Source: Bettongia penicillata ogilbyi | Lineage: Eukaryota; Chordata; Mammalia; Diprotodontia; Potoroidae | Length of the DNA: 64,000 bases | Direction of reading: 5' to 3' | Assembly (NCBI GenBank): GCA_023548195.1 | Contig: JAJHZJ010000028.1 | Location: forward strand, 2,305,001-2,369,000 | In this document: positions 31,749-42,570 of the stretch, one piece after another | How the letters are laid out: every line of letters begins with the position of its first letter | How positions within the stretch are numbered: position 1 is the stretch's first letter | Notes under the pieces: model-generated | Database searches by the model: none | Seen by the model: only the letters and a program-made list of their open reading frames with translations | Told to the model about the DNA's origin: nothing | Made by a program: the position numbers and the translations under genes

Positions 31749-32371
31749 CAGTTTAGTTTATAAATACTACATGAGTATAATTATTTGAATTTTAATTATC
31801 TTGATTTCCATTACCATTAAGTAATTAAGTTGAGGAAGGAAAAAAGTCTTGCCAGCTTGCACTTGGCTACATTTTGGAACTCTTCAAGATGGAAGAAAGG
31901 GAACAAATTCAAGCAATCAAACTCCTTAAAGAAATTTAAGTTGAACTTGACATTATTAGAATAGAATAAAAAGACTGTAATTAAAAATGAAGGGTTGTAA
32001 TTTTTAGTCTATTATTTGTAGGTCACCTGTTTATAATTCGTTCTGAGGGTATTTTGTAGTGCTGCTCTTTAAAATGAGAACATTGACAGAAACAAATCAG
32101 TTCTAAGATTTAAACCAGAGCGAGAGAAGAGATAATTGAGTTATGCCTTCTGACTCTTTTTCTTATTCCAGCATCACATACTTTTTCATCACGAGCTGCT
32201 CAGGCTTGCTAAAAGTTAGCAATTAAAAGTCATAAGGGATGGAACACCTTCTCTGATTCTTCTCCTAGCTTCTAGTGACCACGTACTTGCATGATGGAAG
32301 CTTCTTGAGAAACTTCCTTTAGATTTTGTAGTCTCATTAAAAACAGTCCCCTAAACACTTAGAATCCACAT
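31749..32371. other. Unique AT-rich DNA, no gene seen
   Basis: AATTTTAATTATCTTG and TAAGTAATTAAG at 31788-31832 are homeodomain-type words. No repeat or exon recognised. Confidence 0.45.
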
Positions 32372-32512
32372 GATCATGAACAAGTCACTTAACCTTTCAG
32401 AGTCTATTTCCTCATCCTGTATAGATGGAGATAGCAATATTCTTTCTACCCACTGTATGTACCTTAACAGGGCTGCTGTTAAGAAATCATAAAGTGTTAT
32501 ATCAATAAATTA
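32372..32512 (+). mobile_element. MIR-like SINE
   Basis: CATGAACAAGTCACTTAACC, CTATTTCCTCATCCTGTATA, CAGGGCTGCTGTTAAGAAAT and AAAGTGTTATATCAATAAAT: the 3' two-thirds. Confidence 0.75.
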
Positions 32513-32549
32513 AGATCTGCGATTGCCTCAGTACAAGGGGAACCCTTAG

Positions 32550-32700
32550 GAAATAAGCTTTAGAGGGAGTTGTCAGAGCCTCAGAAAGGTTAATTTGCCC
32601 TCATCACACAGCTCATAAGTGTTCCAAGGCCGCATTTGAACTAAGAGCATCCTAACTCCAGGTCCAGCTTTCTCTCCACTATTCCACCACACTGCCTCTC
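32550..32700 (-). mobile_element. SINE fragment, head and core
   Basis: CCTCATCACACAGCTCATAA, GCCGCATTTGAACTAAGAGC and CCACTATTCCACCACACTGC with CTC: a reversed tRNA-like head. Confidence 0.7.
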
Positions 32701-34211
32701 TAAAGGACTGCATAAATGGGAATTATTACTATTGTTATTAATAGAGACTCTAGCTTGATTGATTTTGAGGTGGTTAAAAGACCACACAAACAGAATGGGG
32801 GGGATGCAAGGTTCTAATTTCACCTGAAAAAGAGGTGGTTTCATTATGCTAATCATTGATTTTTCCTTTCCCAATTAGGTGGAGATCCATTGATTAGTCA
32901 TCGTCAGTTTGTGCCACAAAGCTTTGGGGGTCCATGTCTGAATGGATTGCTGTAGCCTTCTCATATCTCCATTCATCCAGTTCCCTGCATCGTAAGACTT
33001 TAAGCCAGCACAGGACGTAGAAAAATTACATGTAAGTTTTTTTTCCAGTTTCTTTTTTGAAAACTAAGTAAAAGATAGCATAAGAATGTTTTCTCTGGCA
33101 ATGAGAAAAAAATAATAAAAGCCCACAAAGCATTTTAACAAATGTATCCTAAGAGCTTTAATTTCAGAGAGAGAGAGAGAGAAAAGACTATGTAGGTAAT
33201 AGTTCCTTTAACTCCAATATGATTGGAAATACGGTTCACAAAAGGAGAAATCTCTTCCATTTCTGTGCTTTACGTCCCTTTGAAGAGATTTATAGCTATG
33301 TCTGTAGAACAGCAACCCACTTCTCCACCCCACTTCCCACCCTAGAAAGAAAAAAAGATTTAACTCTGGAAGCACCTTTAAGATTTGGTTGAAACAGTGA
33401 CAACCTGCATGTTTATTGAGTCCACTCCACAGTTGCTGTTATTTTCCTTCATTGCTTTCACATGGAAAATGCCACTTAATTCTTTGCTGGCTACAATAGG
33501 CCATTCTGTTGGTGTACTCAGTTTTAACTAAGCTCCAGAGAGAAAATCCAGATTTATCCTAAGTAGTCAGTGCAGAGGGGCTTATTTGCTTTACAAAAGA
33601 GTTATCATAGGATTGATTCCTCTTTCATATTGCGTTAGAAATATGATTTTGTAATAGAGCTTGGATATATGTGTAACTTTTTTCAGGAGTACATACATCA
33701 TGCAAAGTGAAGCACACCTGTATTTTTAATTCTAGCAGGAAGGTACAGCTCTTTGTGGGTTTGGTTTTTGTTTTTGTTTTTATGGGAGGTTTTTCTGTGC
33801 TTTCAGGACTCATTTATTTTCAGGATGAAAATGGTATCATGTATGTTTTGGAATTAGACATTTGCTTTTTTGACCAGAATAAGAATCCATGCCAGGCTAC
33901 TGAAAGTATAGAATGGGTCAGTTAAAATATTAAAAAAAAAATCCCAATGATCTATGTGTATTGTCTTTGTGTCTGTGTATCCAATCACACACCAAAAAGT
34001 TTCTGAACTTCTTTACAAGCTGTAATACTGAATGTTAAAGCTACTTGGGAAGGTGATCCTACTTCTCTAGCATAGATAGCAGACAGATGCCACCTCTTTA
34101 TTTCAAGATGTTGGCGAAATACTAAGATGTGTTAAGTACTTGACTCTTGCTAGAAGACAGACGATGACTTTCTATCTTTAGTTCACTGAATTAAGTTGGT
34201 ATTAATATAGT
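32701..34211. other. 1.5 kb of unique DNA, no gene seen
   Basis: No interspersed repeat recognised. A GA run of about eight units lies at 33167-33184. T-rich 33755-33785 gives a spurious hydrophobic frame. Possible conserved sequence at 32880-33010 cannot be judged without alignment. Confidence 0.45.
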
Positions 34212-34400
34212 AAGACAGAAAGATATAACAGATAGAGAGCCAGCCAGGAAGACCAGGATTCAAGTCTGGCCTTCTCCATGTATTGGCTATGTCACTGTGG
34301 ACAAGTCACTTAACTTCTCTAAGACCGTTCAATTGAAGACAAGGTACTGACTGACCTACGTTGGTAGAGAGGGACTTTGTTCACCTGGAAATTCATTGTC
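34212..34400 (+). mobile_element. Group A SINE, worn
   Basis: AGAGCCAGCCAGGAAGACCA, GTGGACAAGTCACTTAACTT, AGACCGTTCAATTGAAGACA, TGGTAGAGAGGGACTTTG: head and middle, losing the tail. Confidence 0.75.
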
Positions 34401-34491
34401 CCTATTAACATAGGGACATTAATTAGCAGAAGTTTGGGAAATGCCTAGTCACCTTTGCCTAAAAAATACACTGTGATATTTATTATTAGAA

Positions 34492-34685
34492 GCAATGTAG
34501 TAGATGGAGCACTTCACCTTGAGTCAGGAAGATTTAAGTTGATATCCATTCTCAGGCACTGTGCTGAGCAAACTGAGAACCATGGAGATTGAATGATTTA
34601 CCCAAAGTTCTCCAGGGAGTAATAGGCCTTAGAGGTGTATCCAAGTCATCTAACTCCCCAGTCCAAGTGACCTGTGATACCAGTC
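34492..34685. mobile_element. Two SINE fragments in opposite orientation
   Basis: 34492-34560 is a plus-strand head (TAGATGGAGCACTTCACC, TGAGTCAGGAAGATTTAAG). 34562-34685 reads in reverse (GCAAACTGAGAACCATGGAG, then GTATCCAAGTCATCTAACTC). They abut head to head. Confidence 0.6.
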
Positions 34686-35221
34686 TGTTCTGTTTCTGCT
34701 GTCTTTAGGGAAAGAAAACTAGATGGTAACTGTGAGTGAGTCAGAACTTCAGACCCTCCAGGAAATATGGCAGAGAGCCTGCTTCTATTGCTCTCTCACT
34801 GGGTGTCCCTGGGTAAGAGTGTCTGAGTGCCTCACTGGAAAAGTAAAATAACAGGATTGATGTTGTGTTGAATCTCCAAGCTCTTAGCTACAACCTGATG
34901 TAGCTTATAAGCCCAGAATAAGTTAACTGCATTCTCTCACCCAGACGTGATACTAATTGTGGATCCCTTGGTTTGAGCACGTTCAAGTCAGACTGAACAT
35001 CCATAGGAGTGGATCCTTCTGTGTCAGCTTTGAAGCAGGTTTAATAAAATAGCAAAGGAAGCCTTTGCCACATAAAGAGATACCAGTCTCTAGTCCTTGT
35101 CCTGCCGAATACAGTTCATGCTTAAGGAAAATTTGATAGATAGTTCAGGGACATGAAGAGAAAGGTGTGCATAGTGTGTTCTTTCAATACACTGCCATAT
35201 GGGAAGCAGGGGAATAAATAA
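34686..35221. other. Unclassified DNA, no gene seen
   Basis: No repeat family recognised. AGTTTAATAAAATAGC-like AT words follow a more mixed part. An LTR fragment is conceivable but unsupported. Confidence 0.4.
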
Positions 35222-35688
35222 GAGTGTATATAGTGTGCCAAGCACTGTGCTAAGTGCTTTTTAAAAAATAATCTCACAATTCATTTCATTAATTCAATAA
35301 GCACTTCTCTATTGGTGCCACCTACTAAGGAGATTAAAAAATTTAGATAAAGGACCCTGTGATGTCCAGTCATGTAAGGAGGTAAGACAGGAACATGAGT
35401 AATTGTAATGTACAATATTGTGCATAGTACATAATTAAGAATTAGAAAATGCAAAACAAAGAGCTTTATGAGGTCTGGGGTGGGGGGAGAACTATCATCA
35501 AGTAGGCAAATCAGGAAAGACTTCCCAGAAGAGGTGGCGTTTGAGCAGGCCTCTAAAGGATGATCAGGAATTCACCAAGCAAGCAAAGAAAGGACATTCC
35601 AAGCATAGAGAACAGAATGAACAAAAGAATCGAAGTAGGAAAATGCAGGGGCATGTTTGGGGGTAGAGAGTGGTCAAGTTTGGCTATA
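35222..35688 (-). mobile_element. L2 LINE 3' part, piece 1
   Basis: GTGCCAAGCACTGTGCTAAG, GACTTCCCAGAAGAGGTGG, GACATTCCAAGCATAGAGAA and AAAGAATCGAAGTAGGAAAA in reversed L2 order. A local expansion follows at 35689. Confidence 0.7.
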
Positions 35689-35790
35689 AGGAGGAAGGAA
35701 GGAAGGAAGGAAGGAAGGGGGAGGAAGGGAGGGAGGGAAGGATGAGGGAGGGAGGGAAGGATGAGGGAGGGAGGGAAAGAAAGATGGAAA
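35689..35790 (+). repeat. (GGAA)n/(GGGA)n purine tract
   Basis: About six pure GGAA units, then GGGA units and a twice-repeated block of roughly 20 bases containing GAGGGAGGGAGGGAAGGAT. It lies within the L2 body, presumably expanded from its G/A-rich minus strand. The 140-codon plus-strand frame here is this repeat running into a SINE. Confidence 0.9.
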
Positions 35791-35850
35791 AAAGATACCA
35801 GAATATTGAAGGCTGTGAATACCAGGTAAATGAGTTTAAACTTTTTTTTA
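35791..35850 (-). mobile_element. L2 LINE, piece 2
   Basis: ATATTGAAGGCTGTGAATAC and CAGGTAAATGAGTTTAAACT match the reversed L2 block that reads AAGGGCTTTGAATGCCAG when intact. It is cut by a SINE. Confidence 0.65.
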
Positions 35851-36048
35851 AGTTATCTTTCAGTCATATCCAACTCTTCATGACCTCATTTAGGGTTTTC
35901 TTGGCAAAGATACTGAATAGTTTGCCATTCTCTTCTCCACCTCGTATGACAAACGGGGACTTGCCCAGAGTCATACAGCTAGTGTCTGAAGCCAGATTTG
36001 AACTCACAGAGAGGACTGTCTTCCTGACTAGGCCACCTAACTGGCCCA
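35851..36048 (-). mobile_element. Group B SINE nested in L2
   Basis: AGTTATCTTTCAGTCATATC, CATGACCTCATTTAGGGTTT, TCTTGGCAAAGATACTGAAT, ACTTGCCCAGAGTCATACAG, TGGCCCAAGG at the end. L2 resumes immediately (AAGGCAATAGGCATTG, 36049-36075). Confidence 0.85.
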
Positions 36049-36075
36049 AGGCAATAGGCATTGTTGAATGCTCAG

Positions 36076-36664
36076 CAATCAGCTTCATGTAAAGTTCAAC
36101 AAGTTTTATCTAATGTAAAGTTTGAGGAAGGCAAAGGACTTCATTTGAACCACCTTTGATAAATACTTAAAATGGGAGGATGAGGATTGAGGAGCCAGGA
36201 AGTGTGGGCTTGACACAGAGTCAGAAATACTGGGATTTTTTTATTGTAAATTGTATTAACTGCTATCACTTATGGAAGGACAAGAGACACAAGACTACCT
36301 GGGGTTAAAAACCAAGCATTCAGAATTCTGGGTACTGTGAACCTGTTTGGAGAGAAGTTCTCTATGCCCTCAACTCTGCTGGAGAAAGACATTGGTTTCC
36401 ACTACAGTACCACGATTACTCTTCCTCCTCGGATGTGTTGTCCTGCTGGAGTGTAAAAAATGGAGCCTGAAGTTCTGAGCGGATAAGGGAGGCTAAGGGA
36501 GAAGATCTTGGGTCAAAGTCCAGAACTTGCTGGAAGTTCCTCCTTCCCCAGCATTAGGAATCTGACACAGGTCTTGTGACTGCAAGTCTACCTTTCCACA
36601 AACATGTCCCACCTACCTACCCCCCATGCCAATATGTGGGCTACTTTTTTTAAAAAAAAGATAA
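36076..36664. other. Unclassified DNA, no gene seen
   Basis: No recognised repeat. Short T-run at 36235 and CCTACCTACC near 36611. No exon seen. Confidence 0.4.
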
Positions 36665-36781
36665 ACCTGATCAGGATATAGTGAATAAATTTTCGGATAA
36701 ACAAATTGGCACAGTGAAAGTATAGTTTACTTAGATTATAGAAAAACATTTGACAATGTCTCATTTGACTGCCTTTCTAGA
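36665..36781 (+). mobile_element. CR1/L3 LINE, piece 1 with RT motif
   Basis: The frame at 36725-36769 reads VYLDYRKTFDNVSFD, close to the CR1/L3 reverse-transcriptase motif V-Y-L-D-F-S-K-A-F-D-K-V-S-H-D. It is cut after GACTGCCTTTCTAG by a SINE. Confidence 0.85.
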
Positions 36782-37050
36782 AGCAGCTAGGGGGCACAGT
36801 AAATAGAGCACTGGGCTGAAAGACCTGAGTTCAGATCCAGCCCCAAACATTTACTTAGCTGTATGACCTTGGGCAAGTCTTTTAACCTTTTTTTGCCTGA
36901 ATTTCCTCAACTGTAAAATATAGATGATATTAGCAGCTACTTCCCAGGGTTGTTATGAGGATCAGCTGAAATAATACCTGTAAAAGTACTTTGCACAGTG
37001 CCTGGCCTATAGAAGGTGCTTAGTAAATACTTGTTCACTTCCCTCTTTCT
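36782..37050 (+). mobile_element. tRNA-derived SINE nested in CR1/L3
   Basis: AGCAGCTAGGGGGCACAGTA, CCTGAGTTCAGATCCAGCCC, TATGACCTTGGGCAAGTC, TTGTTATGAGGATCAGCTG, AGTGCCTGGCCTATAGAAGG. Flanks CCTTTCTA and CTCTTTCT look like a target-site duplication. Confidence 0.88.
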
Positions 37051-38071
37051 GTGGTATTCTTATTGAAAGAATGGAGAGATGTGAATTATGCCATAGAAAG
37101 ATTAGGTGGATTTGGAACTGGTCAAGTGTCTGGATCGACAAAGATTGTCATTTAAGGTCAGGTTAGAAGGACGTTTCTGATCATGTAGCTGAAGAATCTG
37201 TGCTTAGCCTTGTGCCAATTAGCATTTTTATATGAGATAAAGCTGTAGATCATATCCTTATCAAATTTGACATGAAGCCAAGAGGCACAGTTAATACACT
37301 GGATAACAGAATAAGGATATAAAAATATCTCAACAGGCTAGAGCACTGGACTCAATCTAACAAAATGGAATTTAATACTGACAAATATGAAAGTCTTATA
37401 CTTGGGTTTAAAAATCAACTTCATTTGGTTGAAAAACATGTGGTGGTTTTAAGTGGACTGAAAGGTCATTTTGAGTTAGCATGATTAGGTAGCCAAATAA
37501 GCTAATTGAGATACATGATGGCCAAGACTAGGGAGAGGATGGTTCAGTAAGACTATATCCACCCTTTTCAAGTCTGGGCATCAGATTGTAGAATGGATAT
37601 TGATGAGTTGGAGAGCCTTCAAAGGAAAACAGCCAACATGGTGGAAGACCCTTAGTTTCATTCCACCTAAGGATCCATCGAAGGCATGTTTAGCGTTGAG
37701 AAGAGAAGAATTAGCAGGGACGTGATAACCCTTTCCAAACGTTTGAAGGGCCATCATGTGGGAAAGGAATTAGATATACTCTGCTTGATGCCAGAGGACA
37801 TGCCTAGGAGCAGTGGGTTCCAAAGAGACAAGGTTAGGTTCACTACTTTAAAAAAACAAAACAATCACCTTCCCAACAAGCAGAGCACTCCAAAAGTTCA
37901 GTAGGCTGCTTCAGAAGATAATGGGTTATTCTTCAATGGAGGCCTTTAAGCAAAGGCTAGATGCTATAGAGAAGATTCTCTTTCAAGTTGGGTTTGGAAT
38001 ATCCAACAAGGTTGGATTAGATTGGAAGGCTCTCAAAGGACCCTTTTAATTTTGAGAATCTCTGATTCAGA
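37051..38071 (+). mobile_element. CR1/L3 LINE, piece 2 to 3' end
   Basis: In CR1/L3 order: AGATTAGGTGGATTTGGAAC, ATCTGTGCTTAGCCTTGTGC, CTCAACAGGCTAGAGCACTG, TTATACTTGGGTTTAAAAA, GTTTTAAGTGGACTG, AGTTGGAGAGCCTTCAAAGG, GTTTGAAGGGCCATCATGTG, TAGGAGCAGTGGGTTCCAAA, GTTGGATTAGATTGGAAGGC and TGAGAATCTCTGATTC. The sense copy is about 1.15 kb without its insertion. Frames are broken; inactive. Confidence 0.88.
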
Positions 38072-38073
38072 AA

Positions 38074-38780
38074 TGAGTCAACAAGCATTTATTAAGCTCC
38101 TACCATATGCCAGGCCTATACTAAGCACTGGAGAGACAAAAAAAAATAAGGCAAAGAGCTCTAATAGTATCTAATGAGTCTAATATCGAAGACAGCGTGC
38201 AGACAACTGTGTTCAGACAACATAGATACTGGATAAATTGGAGATGATTGAGGGAAGGCATGAGCATTAAGGGAGATCAGGAGAGGCTTCTCACAGAAGA
38301 CTGAATTTTAACTGAAACTTGAAGGAAAACAAGGAGGCCAGGAGGCAGTGATGAGGAAGGAGAGTGTCCCAGGTGTAGGTGAGAGTCAGTGAAAATTCCC
38401 AGGGTCAGGAGAGGAGAGTGTCTTGTACGTGGAAGGGAGTAAGGTGGGAGAAGACTGCAAAGGAAAGGTGAAACCAAGAGCACTTACAAACCAGGAAATT
38501 TTATATTTGATCCTAAAGGTAATTGGCACTCATGGAAGTTTATCGAATGAGGGATAGAAGGAAACAACATAGTCAGATCCACACTCTAGGAAGATCAATT
38601 TGACAACTGTACTGGAGTAGAAAGACTTGATACAGAGAAATGATACAGAGACACCCAGGAAAATTCAGAAAGCCAGCACCCTGACATGGTACAGAGGAAG
38701 GTGGTGTGAAGGTAGGGATGGAGTGATGGAGGAAGGCAGGAGGTATGTGGAGGAGGAGTGGGAGGGGGAAAGGCTGGAAG
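38074..38780 (-). mobile_element. L2 LINE, 3' 0.7 kb
   Basis: GAGTCAACAAGCATTTATTA, TGCCAGGCCTATACTAAGC, CAGGAGAGGCTTCTCACAG, AACTGAAACTTGAAGGAAAA, GAGAGTGTCTTGTACGTGG, AATTTTATATTTGATCCTAA and CTAGGAAGATCAATTTGACA, a clear reversed L2. It starts three bases after the CR1/L3 terminus. Confidence 0.85.
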
Positions 38781-40121
38781 AATCACTCACATAGCCGTAG
38801 ATTAGACTGGGGAGCATTCAAACAGCATGGACCCATAAATGAAAGAGTGCTCAAGGGTCAGGAATTTGGGGTCTCCTTTCCATAGGGTCTTGCAGGGATC
38901 AGATTCTTATCCACACCACTTTGTAGTTCATTAACATATCCAAATCATCCAAAGTTGTCAATAAAACTTAAAAGTTAACATGTCCACGTCATCTCAAAGT
39001 TTTCAGCACTATTTGGTATTTTGCCAGTCTTCCTGCAGATGTCTGAAACTTCTCTGAGATTTATGTATCACAGGACCAAAAAGCCTTGACAGGAAAGCCT
39101 AGAGGGCTTCCCTTGATTTGGCAGATATGACCAGAATGTGATTTTTGGTCAACATATGAAATAATGTGTTAATTATGTTCCTTCGATCTTTGGGACAATT
39201 TGTACAGGATCTCTCAATTCCCCTTCTCAATCTCACTTCCTACTATTGCTACTTTATATTGACTACTTATAAACTTACTATACTGACTAGAAAGGTTGGG
39301 GGCAAGCGGGGTCAAGTATACCAGAAAGATACAAACACAATAACTAAACGATCTCAAGAATTCTCCAGCTGCCTGATTTTACCACCCTCCTAGTTTCCAA
39401 TTTTCTTTTAGAAGAAAGATCTTAAGTATAAAGGAAAAACTATCAATGATTTTGTTGCTTTTTTAAAGGGACTATGAAAGAGAAATTTGCAGTGTGCTTA
39501 GACTAATTACAGTTAATATTCAGAATGATGGCCTTTAAACCATCAAAAACAGTTAAATATTTCCTCATATTATCCTCAGGTAGTAACATAATGATTTTAG
39601 AATCATTTTCAACAAAAAAGAATTTTCTCAAGATTCTTCAATCGGAAAAAAGCATCCAGTTTCTCAAATATTGTGGTCAAATGAGACTTTGCTGTATTTA
39701 ATGTACCCTACAAATATCCTCAAAATGGTGGTTTTTATATAGAAAGATACATAATTTATTTTTATACTCCTTGGGAAACTTTTACCACCATTCATGAAAT
39801 CTTGGCTTTACTCTTTATCCTGAGGTACCTGGTACTTCGTGCCAGATGTTAAGTTTCAGATATTACGTGTAGGTTTTGGAAAAACTCCAAAACGTATCTT
39901 ATATATTTGCATTTCGAATTTAGCATGTAGAATAGTTGAACATAGGGTTGAGTCTCAATTATTTGCATTCCTGGAAAGGAACAGTGACATGGATTATCCA
40001 GAATAAATTGTTTGACTTTGCAATTCACCTGTGGATATATTAATCGGATTGTTTTCACAGTTATATTTTGGACACAAAATTAGTTTGCATTCCCATACAA
40101 TAATAGGCCAGGTGGCCTAGA
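38781..40121. other. 1.3 kb of unique DNA, no gene seen
   Basis: No repeat or exon recognised. 39460-39900 is AT-rich with several AATTA/ATTAA words. Confidence 0.45.
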
Positions 40122-40322
40122 ACAAAGGTGTCACACACATGATGCACAGCATTCCCAAGTGCAGCTTAAATGAGATTAAAATGTAATTGGGAAATATTTG
40201 ACAAAATAAGTAAAAATGCAGTAAAGCGTAGATAATATTCTATTTTAAAACTAAGTCAATGTGAAATTATAGTTTATTGTCCCCCTGTTTTCATCTGAGT
40301 CTGATATCACTGTTTTGGAAGA
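40122..40322. mobile_element. Possible nonautonomous DNA transposon (hAT-like)
   Basis: Starts ACAAAGGTGTCACACAC and ends GTCTGATATCACTGTTTT, an imperfect inverted pair built on GTGTCA. In between are AAGTGCAGCTTAAATGAG and TTAAAATGTAATTGGGAAAT. Flanks TGGCCTAG and TGGAAGAG could be a worn 8-bp duplication. The class call is inference. Confidence 0.45.
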
Positions 40323-40361
40323 GTGCTGAGTGAAAAAAGAAACTGACTTGAGATAGTGTGA

Positions 40362-40562
40362 GTGTGGAAGAGTGGAAAGAAGCCTGAATCTGAAATTGGA
40401 GAACCTGGTTTGAATCCAAGCTCTGCTACGTGGTACTCAAGTGGCATCGAGTAAAGTGTCTTATGTCTCTGAAGCTCATGCAAAATGAGGGGGTTAAATT
40501 AAGTGACCTCTGGGGTCCCTTCCATCTCTGAATCTTTTAATCTATGATCATAGACCTAAAAC
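40362..40562 (+). mobile_element. Group C SINE, full length
   Basis: GAGTGGAAAGAAGCCTGAAT, GGTTTGAATCCAAGCTCTGC, AGCTCATGCAAAATGAGGG, GACCTCTGGGGTCCCTTCCA and TCTATGATCATAGACC. Confidence 0.85.
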
Positions 40563-41074
40563 CTGCACATCAGATAATCTACCCTCAAATGGATCATCAA
40601 AAGTCGACTGAATAATTGAAACAAATGAGCAGCAATGATAGTCTTTCCTAAATGAGCATCTTAGTTTGGGAAAGTTGCCAGGAGTAAACTGACATTCTGA
40701 GTCGGATTTCAAGGCACATCTGAGCAGAATGAGAGGTTGGGTGGAAGAGCCTTCCTGCCCATCAGTTCAGGGACATTCTCTCCAGAGGTTTGTGAGGTAG
40801 CAGGGTTCTCGCAATCCCAGCAGCACCTGTAGAAATATAGAAACTATTTGCTTCCAGCATAGATGTTGCCAGTAGCCTTTGGTTTGGGCAGCACAGTATC
40901 ACATTATCTGAATGTACCACTTTAATAGGAGTCCACATGGATATGTTGTTATTACCAATGATAAAGTCAGAGGCCATCCAAATCTCTCCATAATGTCTAT
41001 TGACTAATAATATCTTGCAAATGCAAATCTGCATTTTTTTAAAAAATGACACAGATTTACTTACTTTGTCCTCT
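40563..41074. other. Unique DNA with a 96-codon minus-strand frame
   Basis: The frame at 40762-41052 has no domain I recognise and no supporting splice or promoter context, so I do not call it a gene. No repeat is seen, so the block could be conserved noncoding DNA. Confidence 0.4.
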
Positions 41075-41585
41075 TCAATTGATGAGCATTTATTAAGTGC
41101 CTACTGTGTGCCAGGGACTGTGCTAAGCACAGAAAATACAAAGAAAAGCAGAAAACAGTGCCTGCTGTCAAGGAGCTCACAGACTAATGGAAAGAGATAA
41201 CATGTAAACAATTATGCATAAACAAGATACATACAAAATAAATTGAACATAATAGATAGCATGAAGGCATGAGCATTAAGGGCGATTAGCAAAAGCTTCT
41301 TATATAATACAAGATTTTAGCTGGAACTTGAAGAAGCTGGGAGACTGAGATAAGGAAGAGTATTTTGGCTATAGTGAAAATACCTAGAGTCCAGAGATGG
41401 AACGTCTGGTGCAAGGAACAGCAAAGTCCAAGGAGAGGAGGGAGTTTATACAACAGATGTTACAAAGATAAAATCACCAGGCCTTTACAATAGATTCTGC
41501 ATGGGAGGTGAGAGAGTGAGGAAATGAGGATGTCACTTGGGTTAAAAGCCCGAGTGACTGGGAAGATGGTCACATAGTATTATAC
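41075..41585 (-). mobile_element. L2 LINE 3' end with internal deletion
   Basis: GATGAGCATTTATTAAGTGC, TGTGCCAGGGACTGTGCTAA, TCAAGGAGCTCACAGACTAA, AACAGCAAAGTCCAAGGAG, then a jump near 41440 to ATCACCAGGCCTTTACAATA and GTGACTGGGAAGATGGTC. Several hundred bases of L2 body are missing at the jump. Confidence 0.85.
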
Positions 41586-41761
41586 AAAAATGATGACTAA
41601 GTAAAATCTATTTTTTCTGGCCATTTTGCCCTCTAGAAATCTCTATTAAGTCATGCTTCCTCATTTCCCACATTTAGTGTTATGGATATTTGTAATGGTG
41701 ATCTTTAACACTATAGGACTCTAAGGGGTCTACTAATTGATTAGAGATATATTGAATTATG

Positions 41762-41945
41762 TTTCATATGGAGAGTCCTGGATTTAGAGTCGGAGGAACC
41801 ATTTCAAATCCAGCTCTTCCATCTTCTACCTGTAACATTGGACAAGTAACTTTATCCCTGTGGGCCTCAGTTTCCTTATCTGTAGAAATAACAGGGTAGA
41901 AAGCCTCTAGGATCCCTTCTAGGTCTAAACATGTGATCCCCTGAT
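41762..41945 (+). mobile_element. Group C SINE
   Basis: GGAGAGTCCTGGATTTAGAG, TTCAAATCCAGCTCTTCC, GGGCCTCAGTTTCCTTATCT, GATCCCTTCTAGGTCTAAAC. Confidence 0.85.
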
Positions 41946-41964
41946 TCAGTTATCAGTGATCTTT

Positions 41965-42215
41965 GTGGGACAGGGGTTTGCAACATTGGGTCCAGACACC
42001 TCCTTACCAAGAATCTGTGGATAGGTTTCTGGAGATCTATGAACATGAGTTTTTTAATCACATCTTATTTTACATCTTTGTTATTTACTAAACTAAATTC
42101 ACCAAGATATAGCATTGTCTTCAATCGTGAATTTAAGAAAATCTTCAGATTTTCATAGACTTCACCAGACCACCACATGGGTCCATGAAACCAAAAAAGC
42201 CGGATAGTATGACAT
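41965..42215 (+). repeat. Ancient interspersed repeat, family not named (copy 2 of 3)
   Basis: GGTTTCTGGAGATCTATGAA, CATCTTATTTTACATCTTTG, TTCAATCGTGAATTTAAG, TTCATAGACTTCACCAGACC and GGGTCCATGAAACCAAAAAA. It is the longest of the three copies in the window. Confidence 0.65.
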
Positions 42216-42334
42216 ATAGAATTTTTGAGAAATCAGAATATCCTATTTCTCATCATACTAGCCAAGTCTAAAATTTTAAAAAAATCATCATAAAAAATAT
42301 TTTTGAGACATACTAGATGACTTGCTTATTTCAG

Positions 42335-42412
42335 GCAAGGTAACATTTCTACAGTACTTAGCACAGTGCCTTAGCACAGTAGGCTCATTATAAATGCTAT
42401 TCCCTTCCCCGT
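42335..42412 (+). mobile_element. SINE 3' end fragment
   Basis: AGTACTTAGCACAGTGCC and TAGGCTCATTATAAATGC are a MIR/L2-type terminus. Confidence 0.65.
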
Positions 42413-42570
42413 TACAGCAGTTTCCAGAACATTAGGAGGACCCTCAGTCCTTTGAATGTCATAATGAGATTAGACTGGGAACTTTCCTTTTCAGCACTGT
42501 GATATGGACAGCTTTTTTCTCCTCTTTTTCTACTCTCCGAAGGAGTTTCTCTTCCATTTCCTTTTGCATG

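Noticed and set aside
34686..35221. Old LTR
   Set aside because: I could not find ends, a polyadenylation signal in the right place, or a second copy.
35670..36092. 140-codon plus-strand open frame (longest in the window)
   Set aside because: It is the GGAA/GGGA repeat translated as arginine, glutamate and glycine, then a group B SINE in reverse.
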